Source of the DNA: an uncultured Burkholderiales bacterium
GTDB taxonomy: Bacteria > Pseudomonadota > Gammaproteobacteria > Burkholderiales > Burkholderiaceae_C
NCBI GenBank assembly: GCA_903832625.1
Contig: CAILCI010000029.1
Coordinates: forward strand, 37,027 to 101,026
Length of the DNA stretch: 64,000 nt
Direction: 5' to 3'
Position numbers and translations under genes: made by a program. Of this stretch, positions 1-8,844 are shown piece by piece. The notes under the pieces are model-generated. The model saw nothing but the letters and a program-made list of their open reading frames with translations. It did not search any database and was not told the origin of the DNA. Numbering within the stretch: position 1 is the stretch's first letter; each line of letters starts with the position of its first letter.

Positions 1-1846
1 CTGCGCCTGCGGCTTGTTGTGCTTGCATGTCGGCATAGACTTTTTCGCCCAGCTTTTGCGAAGCGGTCATGAGGGCTTCGGTTTTGCTGTCGATGGCGGC
101 TTTGTCGTCGCCTTTCAAGGCTTCTTCGACCTCTTTCACTGCCGCTTCGATGGCTTCTTTTTCAGCTGCATCGAGTTTGTCGCCGTGCTCGGTCAAGCTT
201 TTCTTGACGCTGTGCACAGCGGCATCGGCTTGGTTGCGCGACTGCACGATTTCAAGTTTTTTCTTGTCTTCGGCGGCATTCAACTCGGCGTCTTTGACCA
301 TTTGTTGAATTTCATCTTCGCTCAAACCCGAGTTGGCTTTGATGGTGATTTTGTTTTCTTTGCCGGTGGCCTTGTCTTTGGCGCCGACGTGCAAGATGCC
401 GTTGGCGTCAATGTCAAACGAGACTTCAATTTGGGGTGTGCCACGCGCTGCGGGAGCAATGCCTTCCAAGTTGAATTCGCCCAAGCTCTTGTTGCCGCTG
501 GCCATTTCGCGTTCGCCTTGGTAGACCTTGATGGTCACGGCGGGTTGGTTGTCTTCGGCAGTCGAGAAAGTTTGTGCAAACTTGGTCGGGATGGTGGTGT
601 TTTTGGCGATCATCTTGGTCATCACGCCGCCCAGGGTTTCGATGCCCAAAGACAGCGGTGTGACGTCGAGCAACAACACGTCGGTACGGTCGCCCGACAG
701 CACTTGGCCTTGAATGGCAGCGCCCACGGCCACGGCTTCGTCAGGGTTGACGTCGCGGCGGGGTTCTTTGCCAAAGAATTCTTTGACCTTGTCTTGCACC
801 TTGGGCATACGGGTCATGCCGCCGACCAAGATCACGTCGTCAATGTCGCCCACGGCCACGCCAGCGTCTTTGATGGCGGTGCGGCAAGGGGCAATGGTGC
901 GCTCAATCAGCTCTTCGACCAGTTGCTCCAACTTGGCGCGGTTGAGTTTGACGTTCAGGTGTTTGGGGCCTGTCGCGTCGGCCGTGATGTAGGGCAGGTT
1001 GATGTCGGTGGAGGTGGCCGAAGACAACTCGATCTTGGCTTTTTCAGCGGCTTCTTTGAGGCGCTGCAAGGCCAACACGTCTTTGGACAAATCGACGCCA
1101 GACTCTTTCTTGAACTCGCCAATGATGAAGTCGATGATGCGTTGGTCAAAGTCTTCGCCGCCCAAGAAGGTGTCGCCGTTGGTGGAGAGCACTTCGAATT
1201 GTTTTTCGCCATCGACATCGGCAATCTCGATGATGGAGACGTCAAACGTGCCGCCGCCCAAGTCGTAGACAGCAATTTTGCGGTCGCCTTTTTCGGTTTT
1301 GTCCAAACCAAAGGCCAGGGCTGCAGCGGTGGGTTCGTTGATGATGCGCTTGACATCCAAGCCGGCAATACGGCCAGCGTCTTTGGTGGCTTGGCGCTGT
1401 GCATCGTTGAAGTAAGCGGGCACGGTGATGACGGCTTCGGTCACTTCTTCGCCGAGGTAGTCTTCGGCGGTTTTTTTCATTTTGCGCAGGATTTCAGCGC
1501 TGATTTGAGGCGGCGCCAATTTGCTGCCGCGCACTTCCACCCATGCGTCGCCGTTGTCGGCTTTGGCAATGGTGTAGGGCATCAAATCGATGTCTTTTTG
1601 GACTTCTTTTTCGGTGAACTTGCGACCGATCAAGCGTTTGACCGCGTACAAGGTGTTGCGGGGGTTGGTCACCGCTTGGCGTTTGGCGGACGCGCCGACC
1701 AGAATTTCGCCGTCTTCTTGGTACGCAATGATGGAGGGCGTGGTGCGCGCGCCTTCGGCGTTTTCGATCACCTTGGTGGTGTTGCCTTCCATGATGGCCA
1801 CGCACGAGTTGGTGGTGCCCAAGTCAATGCCAATGATTCTTCCCAT
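1..1846 (-). CDS. dnaK: Molecular chaperone DnaK (Hsp70), C-terminal end outside window
   Basis: Hsp70 chaperone that binds unfolded peptides in an ATP-driven cycle with GrpE and DnaJ. The minus strand reads [18 protein letters not shown] at the start (phosphate-1 ATPase signature), later [14 protein letters not shown] and [13 protein letters not shown], the three classic Hsp70 signatures, followed by the substrate-binding domain and the helical lid. 615 codons are visible and the family is usually about 640-650 residues, so only the extreme tail (ending Q-A-A-G-A) is missing beyond position 1. A good ribosome site (GGAGAAG) precedes the ATG at 1846. It lies 70 bp downstream of grpE and is probably transcribed with it from the heat-shock promoter at about 2.5 kb; dnaJ would be expected just outside the window. 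Confidence 0.98.
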   Translation of the reverse strand, partial: MGRIIGIDLGTTNSCVAIMEGNTTKVIENAEGARTTPSIIAYQEDGEILVGASAKRQAVTNPRNTLYAVKRLIGRKFTEKEVQKDIDLMPYTIAKADNGDAWVEVRGSKLAPPQISAEILRKMKKTAEDYLGEEVTEAVITVPAYFNDAQRQATKDAGRIAGLDVKRIINEPTAAALAFGLDKTEKGDRKIAVYDLGGGTFDVSIIEIADVDGEKQFEVLSTNGDTFLGGEDFDQRIIDFIIGEFKKESGVDLSKDVLALQRLKEAAEKAKIELSSATSTDINLPYITADATGPKHLNVKLNRAKLEQLVEELIERTIAPCRTAIKDAGVAVGDIDDVILVGGMTRMPKVQDKVKEFFGKEPRRDVNPDEAVAVGAAIQGQVLSGDRTDVLLLDVTPLSLGIETLGGVMTKMIAKNTTIPTKFAQTFSTAEDNQPAVTIKVYQGEREMASGNKSLGEFNLEGIAPAARGTPQIEVSFDIDANGILHVGAKDKATGKENKITIKANSGLSEDEIQQMVKDAELNAAEDKKKLEIVQSRNQADAAVHSVKKSLTEHGDKLDAAEKEAIEAAVKEVEEALKGDDKAAIDSKTEALMTASQKLGEKVYADMQAQQAAGA

Positions 1847-1916
1847 GTTCTTCTCCGGTAATTATTTAAAAATCTGATGTGCCACAGGTGTGGATAAGTT
1901 TTTCAATTTCAAGGGC

Positions 1917-2471
1917 TTACTTTGCAGCAGCCACGGTGACCAAGGCGGGACGCAGCACGCGCTCGGCAATCAAATAGCCTTTTTGCAACACGGTGACCAC
2001 GGTGTTGGCCTCTTGTTCGGCAGGCACCACGCTGATGGCTTGGTGCTGCGCGGGGTCGAATTTGGTGCCAGCGGCGGGGTTGATGGCGATCACCTTGTTG
2101 CGCTCCAAGGCGCTGGTGAGTTGGCGCAGGGTTGCTTCTGCGCCCTCGCGAATTTGTTCGGGGGTGGCGTTTTGCACGGCCAAGCCGGCTTCCAAGCTGT
2201 CCACCACGGGCAGCAAGCTGTCGGCGAAGCTCTCTAGCGCGAATTTACGGGCTTTGGAGACTTCATCGTCGGCGCGACGGCGGGCGTTTTGCACCTCGGC
2301 TTGACCGCGAATGTATTGGTCTTGCAACTCGCTGACTTTGGCTTGCAGCACAGCCAATTCGGCTTGGGCGGCGGCCATGGGGTCCAGGTGTTGCTCGGCC
2401 TGATCTGGGTGGGCGGCGCTGGACGCGTCATCGCCACTGTTGGGCGCTGTGGGATAGTGGTTGTCTGACAT
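1917..2471 (-). CDS. grpE: Nucleotide exchange factor GrpE
   Basis: GrpE releases ADP from DnaK. The 184-residue protein has the usual plan: an acidic disordered N-terminus ([15 protein letters not shown]), a long dimerising coiled coil (about residues 35-80, [21 protein letters not shown]), then the C-terminal beta-wing domain with the family pattern [10 protein letters not shown]...[18 protein letters not shown]. It is the first gene of the grpE-dnaK operon. No good Shine-Dalgarno sequence precedes the ATG; instead the leader carries TCACCTCCTT at 2489-2498 (minus strand), which resembles the 16S rRNA 3' end rather than its complement. Confidence 0.97.
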   Translation of the reverse strand: MSDNHYPTAPNSGDDASSAAHPDQAEQHLDPMAAAQAELAVLQAKVSELQDQYIRGQAEVQNARRRADDEVSKARKFALESFADSLLPVVDSLEAGLAVQNATPEQIREGAEATLRQLTSALERNKVIAINPAAGTKFDPAQHQAISVVPAEQEANTVVTVLQKGYLIAERVLRPALVTVAAAK

Positions 2472-2517
2472 GTGAATGAAGTGATTCGAAGGAGGTGATT
2501 CAGAGGGTTGTACAGAA

Positions 2518-2545
2518 ATTGAGGGTGATTCAACCCTATTTCAAG
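2518..2545 (-). promoter_or_regulatory. Sigma-32 (RpoH) type heat-shock promoter of grpE-dnaK
   Basis: On the minus strand CTTGAAA (2539-2545) matches the sigma-32 -35 consensus exactly. After a 13-nt spacer comes CCCTCAAT (2518-2525), close to the -10 consensus CCCCATnT. It lies about 50 bp upstream of grpE and just downstream of the terminator of the preceding gene, where a heat-shock promoter is expected. The motif match is seen directly; use by RpoH is inferred. Confidence 0.75.
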
Positions 2546-2556
2546 AGGGGATTAAC

Positions 2557-2582
2557 AAAAAAAGAGCCCGCAATGGGGCTCT
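2557..2582 (-). terminator. Rho-independent terminator after the FKBP gene
   Basis: On the minus strand a perfect 7-bp stem (AGAGCCC/GGGCTCT, 2563-2569 with 2576-2582) is followed directly by a run of seven T. It separates the FKBP gene from the grpE promoter. Confidence 0.85.
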
Positions 2583-2645
2583 TGAGGCGTTTTTTGGTCG
2601 CCTTTTGGGGAATTTGCGGCTGTTGGACGCTAATTTCGGCTCAAA

Positions 2646-2996
2646 TTATTCGACGCTGATCAATTCCACATCAAACTTGAGCGTGGCATTGGGTGGAATC
2701 ACGCCGCCCGCACCGCGTGCGCCGTAGCCCAAGGCGGGGGGAATGATGAGGGTGCGCTGGCCGCCGACTTTCATGCCCGCCACGCCTTCGTCCCAGCCTT
2801 TGATGACCCAGCCCGCGCCCAGCGGGAAGTCAAACGGCTCGTTGCGGTCCACGCTGGAGTCAAACTTTTCGCCAAGTTCACCGTTTTCGAACAACCAACC
2901 CGTGTAATGCACATGGACATGCTGGCCTTTTTGGGCGGCGTCGCCAGAGCCTTCCACGGTGTCGATGAATTGCAGGCCGGAGGGGGTGGTTTGCAT
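2646..2996 (-). CDS. FKBP-type peptidyl-prolyl cis-trans isomerase
   Basis: Single-domain FKBP of 116 residues that should catalyse cis-trans isomerisation of Xaa-Pro bonds in the cytoplasm (no signal peptide). Recognisable stretches are VHVHYTGWLFENGE, KFDSS, FPLGAGWVIKGWDEGVAGM and the C-terminal IPPNATLKFDVELISVE, covering the active-site aromatic residues Y, F, W and the GYG loop. Length matches the small bacterial FKBPs (about 110-120). It is a single-gene unit upstream of grpE on the same strand with its own terminator. Confidence 0.93.
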   Translation of the reverse strand: MQTTPSGLQFIDTVEGSGDAAQKGQHVHVHYTGWLFENGELGEKFDSSVDRNEPFDFPLGAGWVIKGWDEGVAGMKVGGQRTLIIPPALGYGARGAGGVIPPNATLKFDVELISVE

Positions 2997-3115
2997 GGGG
3001 AAACTTTCTAAAAATGGGCTATGTAGAAGGCGAAATTATCGTTGAAGAGCTAAGGCCCTTTCTAATCACGCAATCGAAGGTGCATGCGTACCCATGCGTC
3101 TAGCCACTGCTTGCC

Positions 3116-3547
3116 TTAAGCGTAAATCTTCTTCAACAACCGAACCAAGGTTTTCTGCTCCGCGCTGGTGAGGCGCTTGGCCACGCTCAGGTCGGATTCC
3201 ATGGCACGTTGTTCTGCGGCTTGCATGAGGGTCAAGCCTTGCGGGGTGAGGGACAAGCCGGTGGCGCGGCCATCGGTGGGGTGGGGTTTGCGTTGCACGA
3301 GTTCGCGTTTTTCAAAAGCTTTGAGAAACACAACCATGTTCGGCGGCAAGATGTTGAGCGCTTTGCACAACTGACGCGACGTCACGCCGGGGTTGTGGTG
3401 GATCAAGGACAGCACCGAAAAATCGACCGGACTCAACTCAAACTCGGCCATGCGCTCCATGAAACGCTCGATGATGGTGAGCGCTGTTCTGCGGGCGTTG
3501 TAGCCCAGCAGGGTTTCGAGGTAGGTGGTGTCTAAGCTGTCTGTCAT
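3116..3547 (-). CDS. MarR-family transcriptional regulator
   Basis: 143-residue winged-helix regulator. The pattern FSVLSLIHHNPGVTSRQLCKALNILPPNMVVFLKAFEKRELVQRK is the helix-turn-helix and recognition helix, followed by the wing PHPTDGRATGLSLTPQG typical of MarR. The start at 3547 overlaps the stop of the acyl-CoA dehydrogenase gene as ATGA, implying translational coupling. As the last gene of an aromatic-acid CoA cluster it is a candidate ligand-responsive repressor of that cluster, as with CouR/FerR-type MarR proteins that sense hydroxycinnamoyl-CoA. Family is clear; ligand and target are inferred. Confidence 0.92.
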   Translation of the reverse strand: MTDSLDTTYLETLLGYNARRTALTIIERFMERMAEFELSPVDFSVLSLIHHNPGVTSRQLCKALNILPPNMVVFLKAFEKRELVQRKPHPTDGRATGLSLTPQGLTLMQAAEQRAMESDLSVAKRLTSAEQKTLVRLLKKIYA

Positions 3548-5274
3548 GCCGCGTTGAATTGTCGCGCAATGATGGCGCGACGCATGTCGAACTCCGGCAG
3601 CACCCAGTGGTGCAGGGCTTGCAGCGGTGCTTGCCAGCGCGGCGTGTCGCTGCCCGGCGTGGCGGCAATGCGCGTCCAAGCCCAAGCCAGCAAGGCCAAG
3701 CTGACGAGGCGCAAATAATCGCTGGCAATCGAATTGAGCGTGAGGGCACCGTCTGAGCGTTGCTGCACTTGCAAGGCCTCACCGCTGATGCTGCGCAGCG
3801 CGTCAAACAGGTGGCGGGTGTGTTGTTCCTGGGCGGACGCATCCAAACTTTGCGCCAGTTCGTCGAGCAAGCCGTTCAAGCCTTGAGCGCCATCGGGCAA
3901 CACTTTGCGCATGAGCAAATCGACGGCTTGAATTTCGTTCGTGCCTTCGTAAATCATGGCAATGCGGGCATCGCGCAGGTTTTGCTCAATGCCCCATTCG
4001 CGCACATAGCCGTGGCCGCCAAACACCTGCAAACATTGGCTGGTGCCTTCAAAACCTTGCTCGGTGCAAGCGGCTTTGAGAACGGGCGTGAGCAAGGCGC
4101 ACCAGCGTTGCGCACGGGCGCGTTGTTCTGCGTTGGGATGGTGCTGGGCGGCGTCCAAGGCCAAACCAGTTTCATAGGCGAGCACCCGCGCACCATCGAC
4201 CCACGCGCGTTGGGTGTTCAAAATGCGCTGCATGGCGGGGTGCTCGATGATCAGATCAGCGGCTTCTTTGGCTTTCCCGTTGTTGTCTGCCGCAGCGCTT
4301 GCCGTTCGCGGTGCACGCATTTGGCGGCGTTCGTGGGCGTAGGCATTGGCTTTTTGCCACGCGGCGTCAAGCAAGCCCACGCCTTGCAGCGCTACATGCA
4401 GGCGCGCAGCATTCATCATGACAAACATGGCGTTGAGGCCTTTGCCCAAATCGCCAATCAACCAGCCTACGGCTTCATCAAAGCGCATGACGCAAGTGGG
4501 GCTGGCGTGAATGCCCATTTTTTCTTCGATGCGCTCACAATGCACCGCGCTGCGGCTGCCGTCGGCATAGAACTTGGGCACCAAAAACAGCGACAAACCT
4601 TTGGGGCCAGCGGGCGCATCGGGCGTGCGCGCCAACACCAAATGCACGATGTTGTCGCTCAAATCGTGTTCACCGCCGGAGATGAAAATTTTTGTGCCGC
4701 TGATGTGAAAAGAGCCATTGGCTTGCGCCACGGCTTTGGTGCGTGCCAAACCCAAATCGCTGCCTGCGTGGGGTTCGGTCAAGCACATGGTGGCGAGCCA
4801 TTCGCCCGTCGCCAGTTTGTTCAAGTACTGGGCTTGCAGCTCTGGGCTGGCGTGGTGTTTGATGCATTCATAAGCGCCGTGCAGCAAGCCCGGTGCCATG
4901 GTCCAGCCGTGGTTGGCGGCGCTCAACCATTCGTACAACACGCTGTCGAGCACGGCGGGCAGGCCTTGTCCGCCGTCTTCTGCGGCGCTGGAAATCGAGG
5001 CCCAACCCGCTTGCCAAAACGCTTGGTAAGCAGCCTTGAAACCTTGGGGTGTGGTGACTTGTCCGTCGCGCCAGACCGCGCCTTCGGCATCGCCGCTTTG
5101 GTTGAGCGGGGCAATTTCAGCGGCGATAAATTTGCTGGCTTCGTCCAGCACTTGGTTCATCAAGTCGGCATCAACTTCGGCAAAGTGTGGCAGCTCGGCA
5201 ATGCGCGCAGGCGCGTGCAACACGTCGTTCAAAATGAATTGAACATCGCTCAGGTGGGGTTGGTAGTCGCTCAT
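3544..5274 (-). CDS. Acyl-CoA dehydrogenase (C-terminally extended family)
   Basis: FAD-dependent acyl-CoA dehydrogenase of 576 residues, longer than the usual 380-400 because of the extra C-terminal domain found in the AcdB/DmdC-type subgroup. Seen: N-terminal helical segment, the flavin-binding strand MCLTEPHAGSDLG, KIFISGGEHD, and the catalytic-base region MIYEGTNEIQAVDLL with the expected glutamate. It would oxidise an acyl-CoA to the 2-enoyl-CoA, passing electrons to ETF. It sits 5 bp downstream of the ABC ATPase gene and overlaps marR, so it belongs to the transporter/CoA-ligase cluster. Substrate unknown; a reduced phenylpropanoyl-CoA would fit the context. Confidence 0.9.
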   Translation of the reverse strand: MSDYQPHLSDVQFILNDVLHAPARIAELPHFAEVDADLMNQVLDEASKFIAAEIAPLNQSGDAEGAVWRDGQVTTPQGFKAAYQAFWQAGWASISSAAEDGGQGLPAVLDSVLYEWLSAANHGWTMAPGLLHGAYECIKHHASPELQAQYLNKLATGEWLATMCLTEPHAGSDLGLARTKAVAQANGSFHISGTKIFISGGEHDLSDNIVHLVLARTPDAPAGPKGLSLFLVPKFYADGSRSAVHCERIEEKMGIHASPTCVMRFDEAVGWLIGDLGKGLNAMFVMMNAARLHVALQGVGLLDAAWQKANAYAHERRQMRAPRTASAAADNNGKAKEAADLIIEHPAMQRILNTQRAWVDGARVLAYETGLALDAAQHHPNAEQRARAQRWCALLTPVLKAACTEQGFEGTSQCLQVFGGHGYVREWGIEQNLRDARIAMIYEGTNEIQAVDLLMRKVLPDGAQGLNGLLDELAQSLDASAQEQHTRHLFDALRSISGEALQVQQRSDGALTLNSIASDYLRLVSLALLAWAWTRIAATPGSDTPRWQAPLQALHHWVLPEFDMRRAIIARQFNAA

Positions 5275-5279
5275 AAAAC

Positions 5280-6014
5280 TCAGGCTGCTTGTCGGGCTGC
5301 GCCCAAATAGGTGTCGATCACGCGCGCGTCTTGCGCCAGTTCGGAGGCCACGCCGTGCAGGCTGATGTCGCCCATCTCCAGCACATAGCCATGATCGGCC
5401 ACGGCCAGCGCGGCGCGGGCGTTTTGTTCGACCAACACAATCGTCACGCCGGTTTGGCGCAAGGTCTGGATGATGCTGAAAATTTCTTTCACGATCAACG
5501 GTGCCAGCCCCAAGCTCGGTTCATCCAACATCAACACTTTGGGGCGCGACATGAGCGACCTGCCCACGGCCAGCATTTGGCGCTCACCGCCAGACAGCGT
5601 GCCCGCGAGTTGATCACGGCGTTCTTGCAAACGCGGAAAGAGTTCAAACACTTGCTTCAACGTGTCGCGCCAGTGCTTGTTGCCCAAACGCATTTGCCGA
5701 AAACCGCCCAACTCCAAGTTGTCTTGCACGGTCATGCTGCCAAAGAGTTCACGCTTCTCAGGCACCAGCGCAATGCCCATGAGCACGCGCTCTTCCAGCG
5801 TCATAGCGCTGATGTCTTGGCCTTGGTAGAGCAATTGGCCGCGAATGGGCAGCAAGCCCATGAGGCTGTTGAGCAGGGTCGATTTGCCCGCTCCGTTGGG
5901 GCCAATCACGGTGATGACTTGACCCGCGTTGACGCTCAGGTTCAAGCCGTGCAGCACTTGGGCTTTGCCGTAGCCGGCACGCAAGTCGCGTACTTCAAGC
6001 AAGGGAGTGGTCAT
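5280..6014 (-). CDS. Branched-chain-type ABC transporter ATPase (LivF-like)
   Basis: 244-residue ABC ATPase: Walker A GPNGAGKST (about residues 38-46), signature LSGGERQMLAVGR, Walker B VLMLDEPSLGLAP, H-loop replaced in the usual LivF way by VLVEQNARAAL. This is the second ATPase of a HAAT (hydrophobic amino acid) importer; in aromatic-degradation clusters such importers carry aromatic acids. It begins 10 bp after the LivM-LivG fusion and is followed at once by the acyl-CoA dehydrogenase. Start ATG at 6014; the ribosome site is weak. Confidence 0.93.
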   Translation of the reverse strand: MTTPLLEVRDLRAGYGKAQVLHGLNLSVNAGQVITVIGPNGAGKSTLLNSLMGLLPIRGQLLYQGQDISAMTLEERVLMGIALVPEKRELFGSMTVQDNLELGGFRQMRLGNKHWRDTLKQVFELFPRLQERRDQLAGTLSGGERQMLAVGRSLMSRPKVLMLDEPSLGLAPLIVKEIFSIIQTLRQTGVTIVLVEQNARAALAVADHGYVLEMGDISLHGVASELAQDARVIDTYLGAARQAA

Positions 6015-6024
6015 GGCGAATCTT

Positions 6025-7788
6025 TCAGTGTTCGGTGCCGAGGTAGGCGGCGCGCACGGCGGGACTTTGTTGAATGTCTTGCGGCGTGCCTTGCGTCAAG
6101 AGCGTGCCAAATTCCATCACCACCAAGTGGTCGCAGACTTGCATGACCAAATCCATGTCGTGCTCGACCAACAAAATGCTCATGCCTTGGTCCCGCAGTT
6201 GGCGCAACACCTGGGCGAGGTTTTGTTTTTCTTTGTGACGCAAGCCCGCAGCGGGTTCGTCCAGCAGCAGCAAGGCGGGATCGGCGCACAGGGCGCGGGC
6301 AATTTCCATCAGGCGTTGTTGCCCCATGGCCAAGTTGCCAGCCAGCTCGTGCATGTGTTCGGCCATGCCAATGCGTTGCAATTGTTTTTGCGCTTCTTTG
6401 AACAAAGCTTGCTCTTCCGCTTGGTTGGTGCGCAACATGGCCGAGACCACGCCGCGTTGGCTGCGGCTGTAGGCGCCCATGGCCACGTTTTCGAGCACCG
6501 TCATGTCGGGAATCATCTTGACATGCTGAAAGGTGCGTGCCATGCCACGACGCGCAATGTCGCGCGATGCCAGGCCGCTGATTGTCTCGCCGCGATACCT
6601 GACCGCACCCGAAGTCAAACCCAGCACGCCGGTGATGAGGTTGAAGGTGGTCGATTTGCCCGCGCCGTTGGGACCAATCAAGCCCACAATCTGTTGCGCC
6701 TTGATTTGAAAACTGATGTCGTTGACGGCCACCAACCCCCCAAACTGTTTGCGAATGCCTTGCACATCGAGCACCCATTCGCCCGCAGCGGGTTTGTTGC
6801 GCTCGCTCAAAGCCGCGGCGTTGTGCCAGTTTTCAGCGCGATCCGAGCGTGGCAGAAAACGCGCCACCAGCGACCACAAACCTTCGGGCATGTACTTGAG
6901 CACCAACACCAAGACGATGCCAAACACAATCACTTCGTAACTGCCGCTGGTGCCAATCAAGCGCGGCAACAGCACTTGCAAGTAGTCGTCCAAGAGCTTG
7001 ACCAAGCCAGAACCAACCACCGCACCCCACACATAGCCCACGCCGCCGACCACGGTCATGAACAGGTATTCAATGCCCATCTTCAGGCCAAAGGCTGACG
7101 GGTTGACGGTGCGCTGAAAATGCGCCATCAACCAACCCGACACCGAGGCCAACATGGCGGCCAAGACAAAGGCAATGACTTTGTAGCGAAAGGTGTTGAT
7201 GCCCATGGCCTCCGCCATTTGCGTGCCATTTTTGAGTGAACGAATCACGCGGCCTGCGCGGGAATCTAGCAAGTTCAACATTCCCCACGCAGCGCTCAGC
7301 ACGATCACCCAGGTCAAGGCAAAAAAGGCGCGGCCTTGGCCAATGTTGAAGTCGCCAAGCGTCAAGCTTTTCAAACCCAGCAAACCGTCGTACTTGCCCA
7401 AGGCGTCCAAGTTGCCCATCAAGTAGTAGAGCGACAAGCCCCAAGCGATGGTGGCCAAAGGCAAGTAGTGGCCGGACATGCGCAAGGTCATCAGGCCCAC
7501 GGCCAATGCGCTCACGCCTGTCAGACCCAAGCCCACCCACAAGGTCAGCCAAGGCGACAAATCGGTGTTGAGCGTGAGCCACGCGGTGGTGTAGGCGCCC
7601 ATGCCGACAAAAGCGGCTTGCCCAAACGAGGTCAGCCCCGCCACGCCCGTGAGCAACACCAAGCCTAAGCAGGTGAGGGCATACAGACCGATGTAGTTGA
7701 GTTGGAAAATCCAAAAATCGGGCAAGGGCAATGCGGCCACGAGAGGCACGCAGGCAAATAAAAACAACCATTTGAGCGAGGTCTTCAT
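6025..7788 (-). CDS. Fused ABC permease-ATPase (LivM-LivG in one chain)
   Basis: 587-residue fusion. Residues about 1-310 are a LivM-type permease with many hydrophobic helices and the family signature GLTSFGQAAFVGMGAY and VGGVGYVWGAVVG; residues about 340-587 are a LivG-type ATPase with Walker A GPNGAGKST, ARTFQHVKM, signature MGQQRLMEIARAL, Walker B LLLLDEPAAGL and VEHDMDLVM. No stop or frame change lies between them. Start ATG at 7788 has AGGAGC upstream and begins 1 bp after the LivH stop; a longer frame to 7863 would overlap livH and is rejected. Together with LivH, LivF and the binding protein it makes a complete importer. Confidence 0.93.
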   Translation of the reverse strand: MKTSLKWLFLFACVPLVAALPLPDFWIFQLNYIGLYALTCLGLVLLTGVAGLTSFGQAAFVGMGAYTTAWLTLNTDLSPWLTLWVGLGLTGVSALAVGLMTLRMSGHYLPLATIAWGLSLYYLMGNLDALGKYDGLLGLKSLTLGDFNIGQGRAFFALTWVIVLSAAWGMLNLLDSRAGRVIRSLKNGTQMAEAMGINTFRYKVIAFVLAAMLASVSGWLMAHFQRTVNPSAFGLKMGIEYLFMTVVGGVGYVWGAVVGSGLVKLLDDYLQVLLPRLIGTSGSYEVIVFGIVLVLVLKYMPEGLWSLVARFLPRSDRAENWHNAAALSERNKPAAGEWVLDVQGIRKQFGGLVAVNDISFQIKAQQIVGLIGPNGAGKSTTFNLITGVLGLTSGAVRYRGETISGLASRDIARRGMARTFQHVKMIPDMTVLENVAMGAYSRSQRGVVSAMLRTNQAEEQALFKEAQKQLQRIGMAEHMHELAGNLAMGQQRLMEIARALCADPALLLLDEPAAGLRHKEKQNLAQVLRQLRDQGMSILLVEHDMDLVMQVCDHLVVMEFGTLLTQGTPQDIQQSPAVRAAYLGTEH

Positions 7789-7789
7789 C

Positions 7790-8830
7790 TCAATGCTCCT
7801 CGTCCGAATGACCGCTGCGCAGCGACAGCCACAGCAGCACGGGCAAAACCAAGGTGAACACAATCACTTCCTTAAACGCGCTGGCCCAAAACGAGCCAAA
7901 CGATTCCACCAAGCCCACGCACAAAGCGCCCAGCATTGCGCCGGGATAGCTGGCCAAGCCCGCCATCACCGCTGCAACAAATCCTTTGAGGCCAATCAAA
8001 AATCCGGAGTCATAAAACACGGTGGTGTTGGGGCCAATCAACAAGCCCGAAATCGCGCCCATGGCAGCGGCCATCAAAAACGTGAGTTGCCCCGCGCTGT
8101 GGGTGGACACGCCCATGAGCCGTGCGCCGGTGCGGTTGATGGCCGTGGCACGCAAGGCCTTGCCGTACAAGCTGCGTTCAAAAAACAGCCACAACATGAC
8201 GATGAGCAAGGCTGCGCTGGCAAAAATAATCATGGTCTGGCCATTGATGTTGAGCGCGCCAAGGTTGAAGCTGTAGAGCGAAAAAGCAGGATTGCGATAG
8301 CCCTCTGCACCAAAGAACAACAAGCCCAAACCCGTCATGGCAAAGTGCACGCCCACCGAGATAATGAGCAACACCAAGGAACTCGCGTCTTCCAGCGACT
8401 GATACGCCACGCGATACACCAGCGGACCAAAGTTAGACACAATCGCCACGCTCAGCAGCGCTTGCCAGCCCAAGCCGAGTTGCAGCGGTGCAGCCCACAG
8501 GGTGATGCCCGCAATCACCAACGGCATGAGCAAGGTTTTGAACGCAGCTTGGATGCCCGCGCCCAGCTTGCCGTCATGCCGCCAGCGGCCTAACAGTTCC
8601 ATGATGGCAGCGGTGGCGGCCAAAATGAGCAGCAACCAGACCGTGCCGGGGACTTTGCCGGTTTGCAAAATTGCCAGCGTCAAAGCGCCATAGGCCACAA
8701 ATTCGCCCTGCGGAATAAAGATCACCCGCGTGACGGTGAACACCAAGACGGTCGCCAAACCGAGCAGCCCGTAGACTGCGCCGTTGGTCATGCCGTCCAG
8801 CATCAAGATGCTGGCAATTGAAAAATCCAT
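7790..8830 (-). CDS. Branched-chain-type ABC transporter permease (LivH-like)
   Basis: 346-residue integral membrane permease with about eight hydrophobic helices. The LivH landmarks GAVYGLLGLATVLVFTVTRV near the N-terminus and GLKGFVAAVMAGL near the C-terminus are present. The start is placed at ATG 8830, preceded by AGGGAC; a TTG two codons upstream is less likely. It forms the inner-membrane channel with the LivM domain of the neighbouring fusion. Its stop is 1 bp from the next start, indicating an operon. Confidence 0.93.
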   Translation of the reverse strand: MDFSIASILMLDGMTNGAVYGLLGLATVLVFTVTRVIFIPQGEFVAYGALTLAILQTGKVPGTVWLLLILAATAAIMELLGRWRHDGKLGAGIQAAFKTLLMPLVIAGITLWAAPLQLGLGWQALLSVAIVSNFGPLVYRVAYQSLEDASSLVLLIISVGVHFAMTGLGLLFFGAEGYRNPAFSLYSFNLGALNINGQTMIIFASAALLIVMLWLFFERSLYGKALRATAINRTGARLMGVSTHSAGQLTFLMAAAMGAISGLLIGPNTTVFYDSGFLIGLKGFVAAVMAGLASYPGAMLGALCVGLVESFGSFWASAFKEVIVFTLVLPVLLWLSLRSGHSDEEH

Positions 8831-8844
8831 GTGCAAGTCCCTGC

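Noticed and set aside
14..1861. 615-codon open frame on the plus strand opposite dnaK
   Set aside because: Long antisense frames opposite dnaK are a known by-product of Hsp70 codon use. The translation is low-complexity (rich in F, G, V, D, H) with no domain, and the minus-strand DnaK is unmistakable.
3760..5310. 516-codon plus-strand frame opposite the acyl-CoA dehydrogenase
   Set aside because: Antisense shadow without motifs or ribosome site; the minus-strand gene carries all acyl-CoA dehydrogenase signatures.
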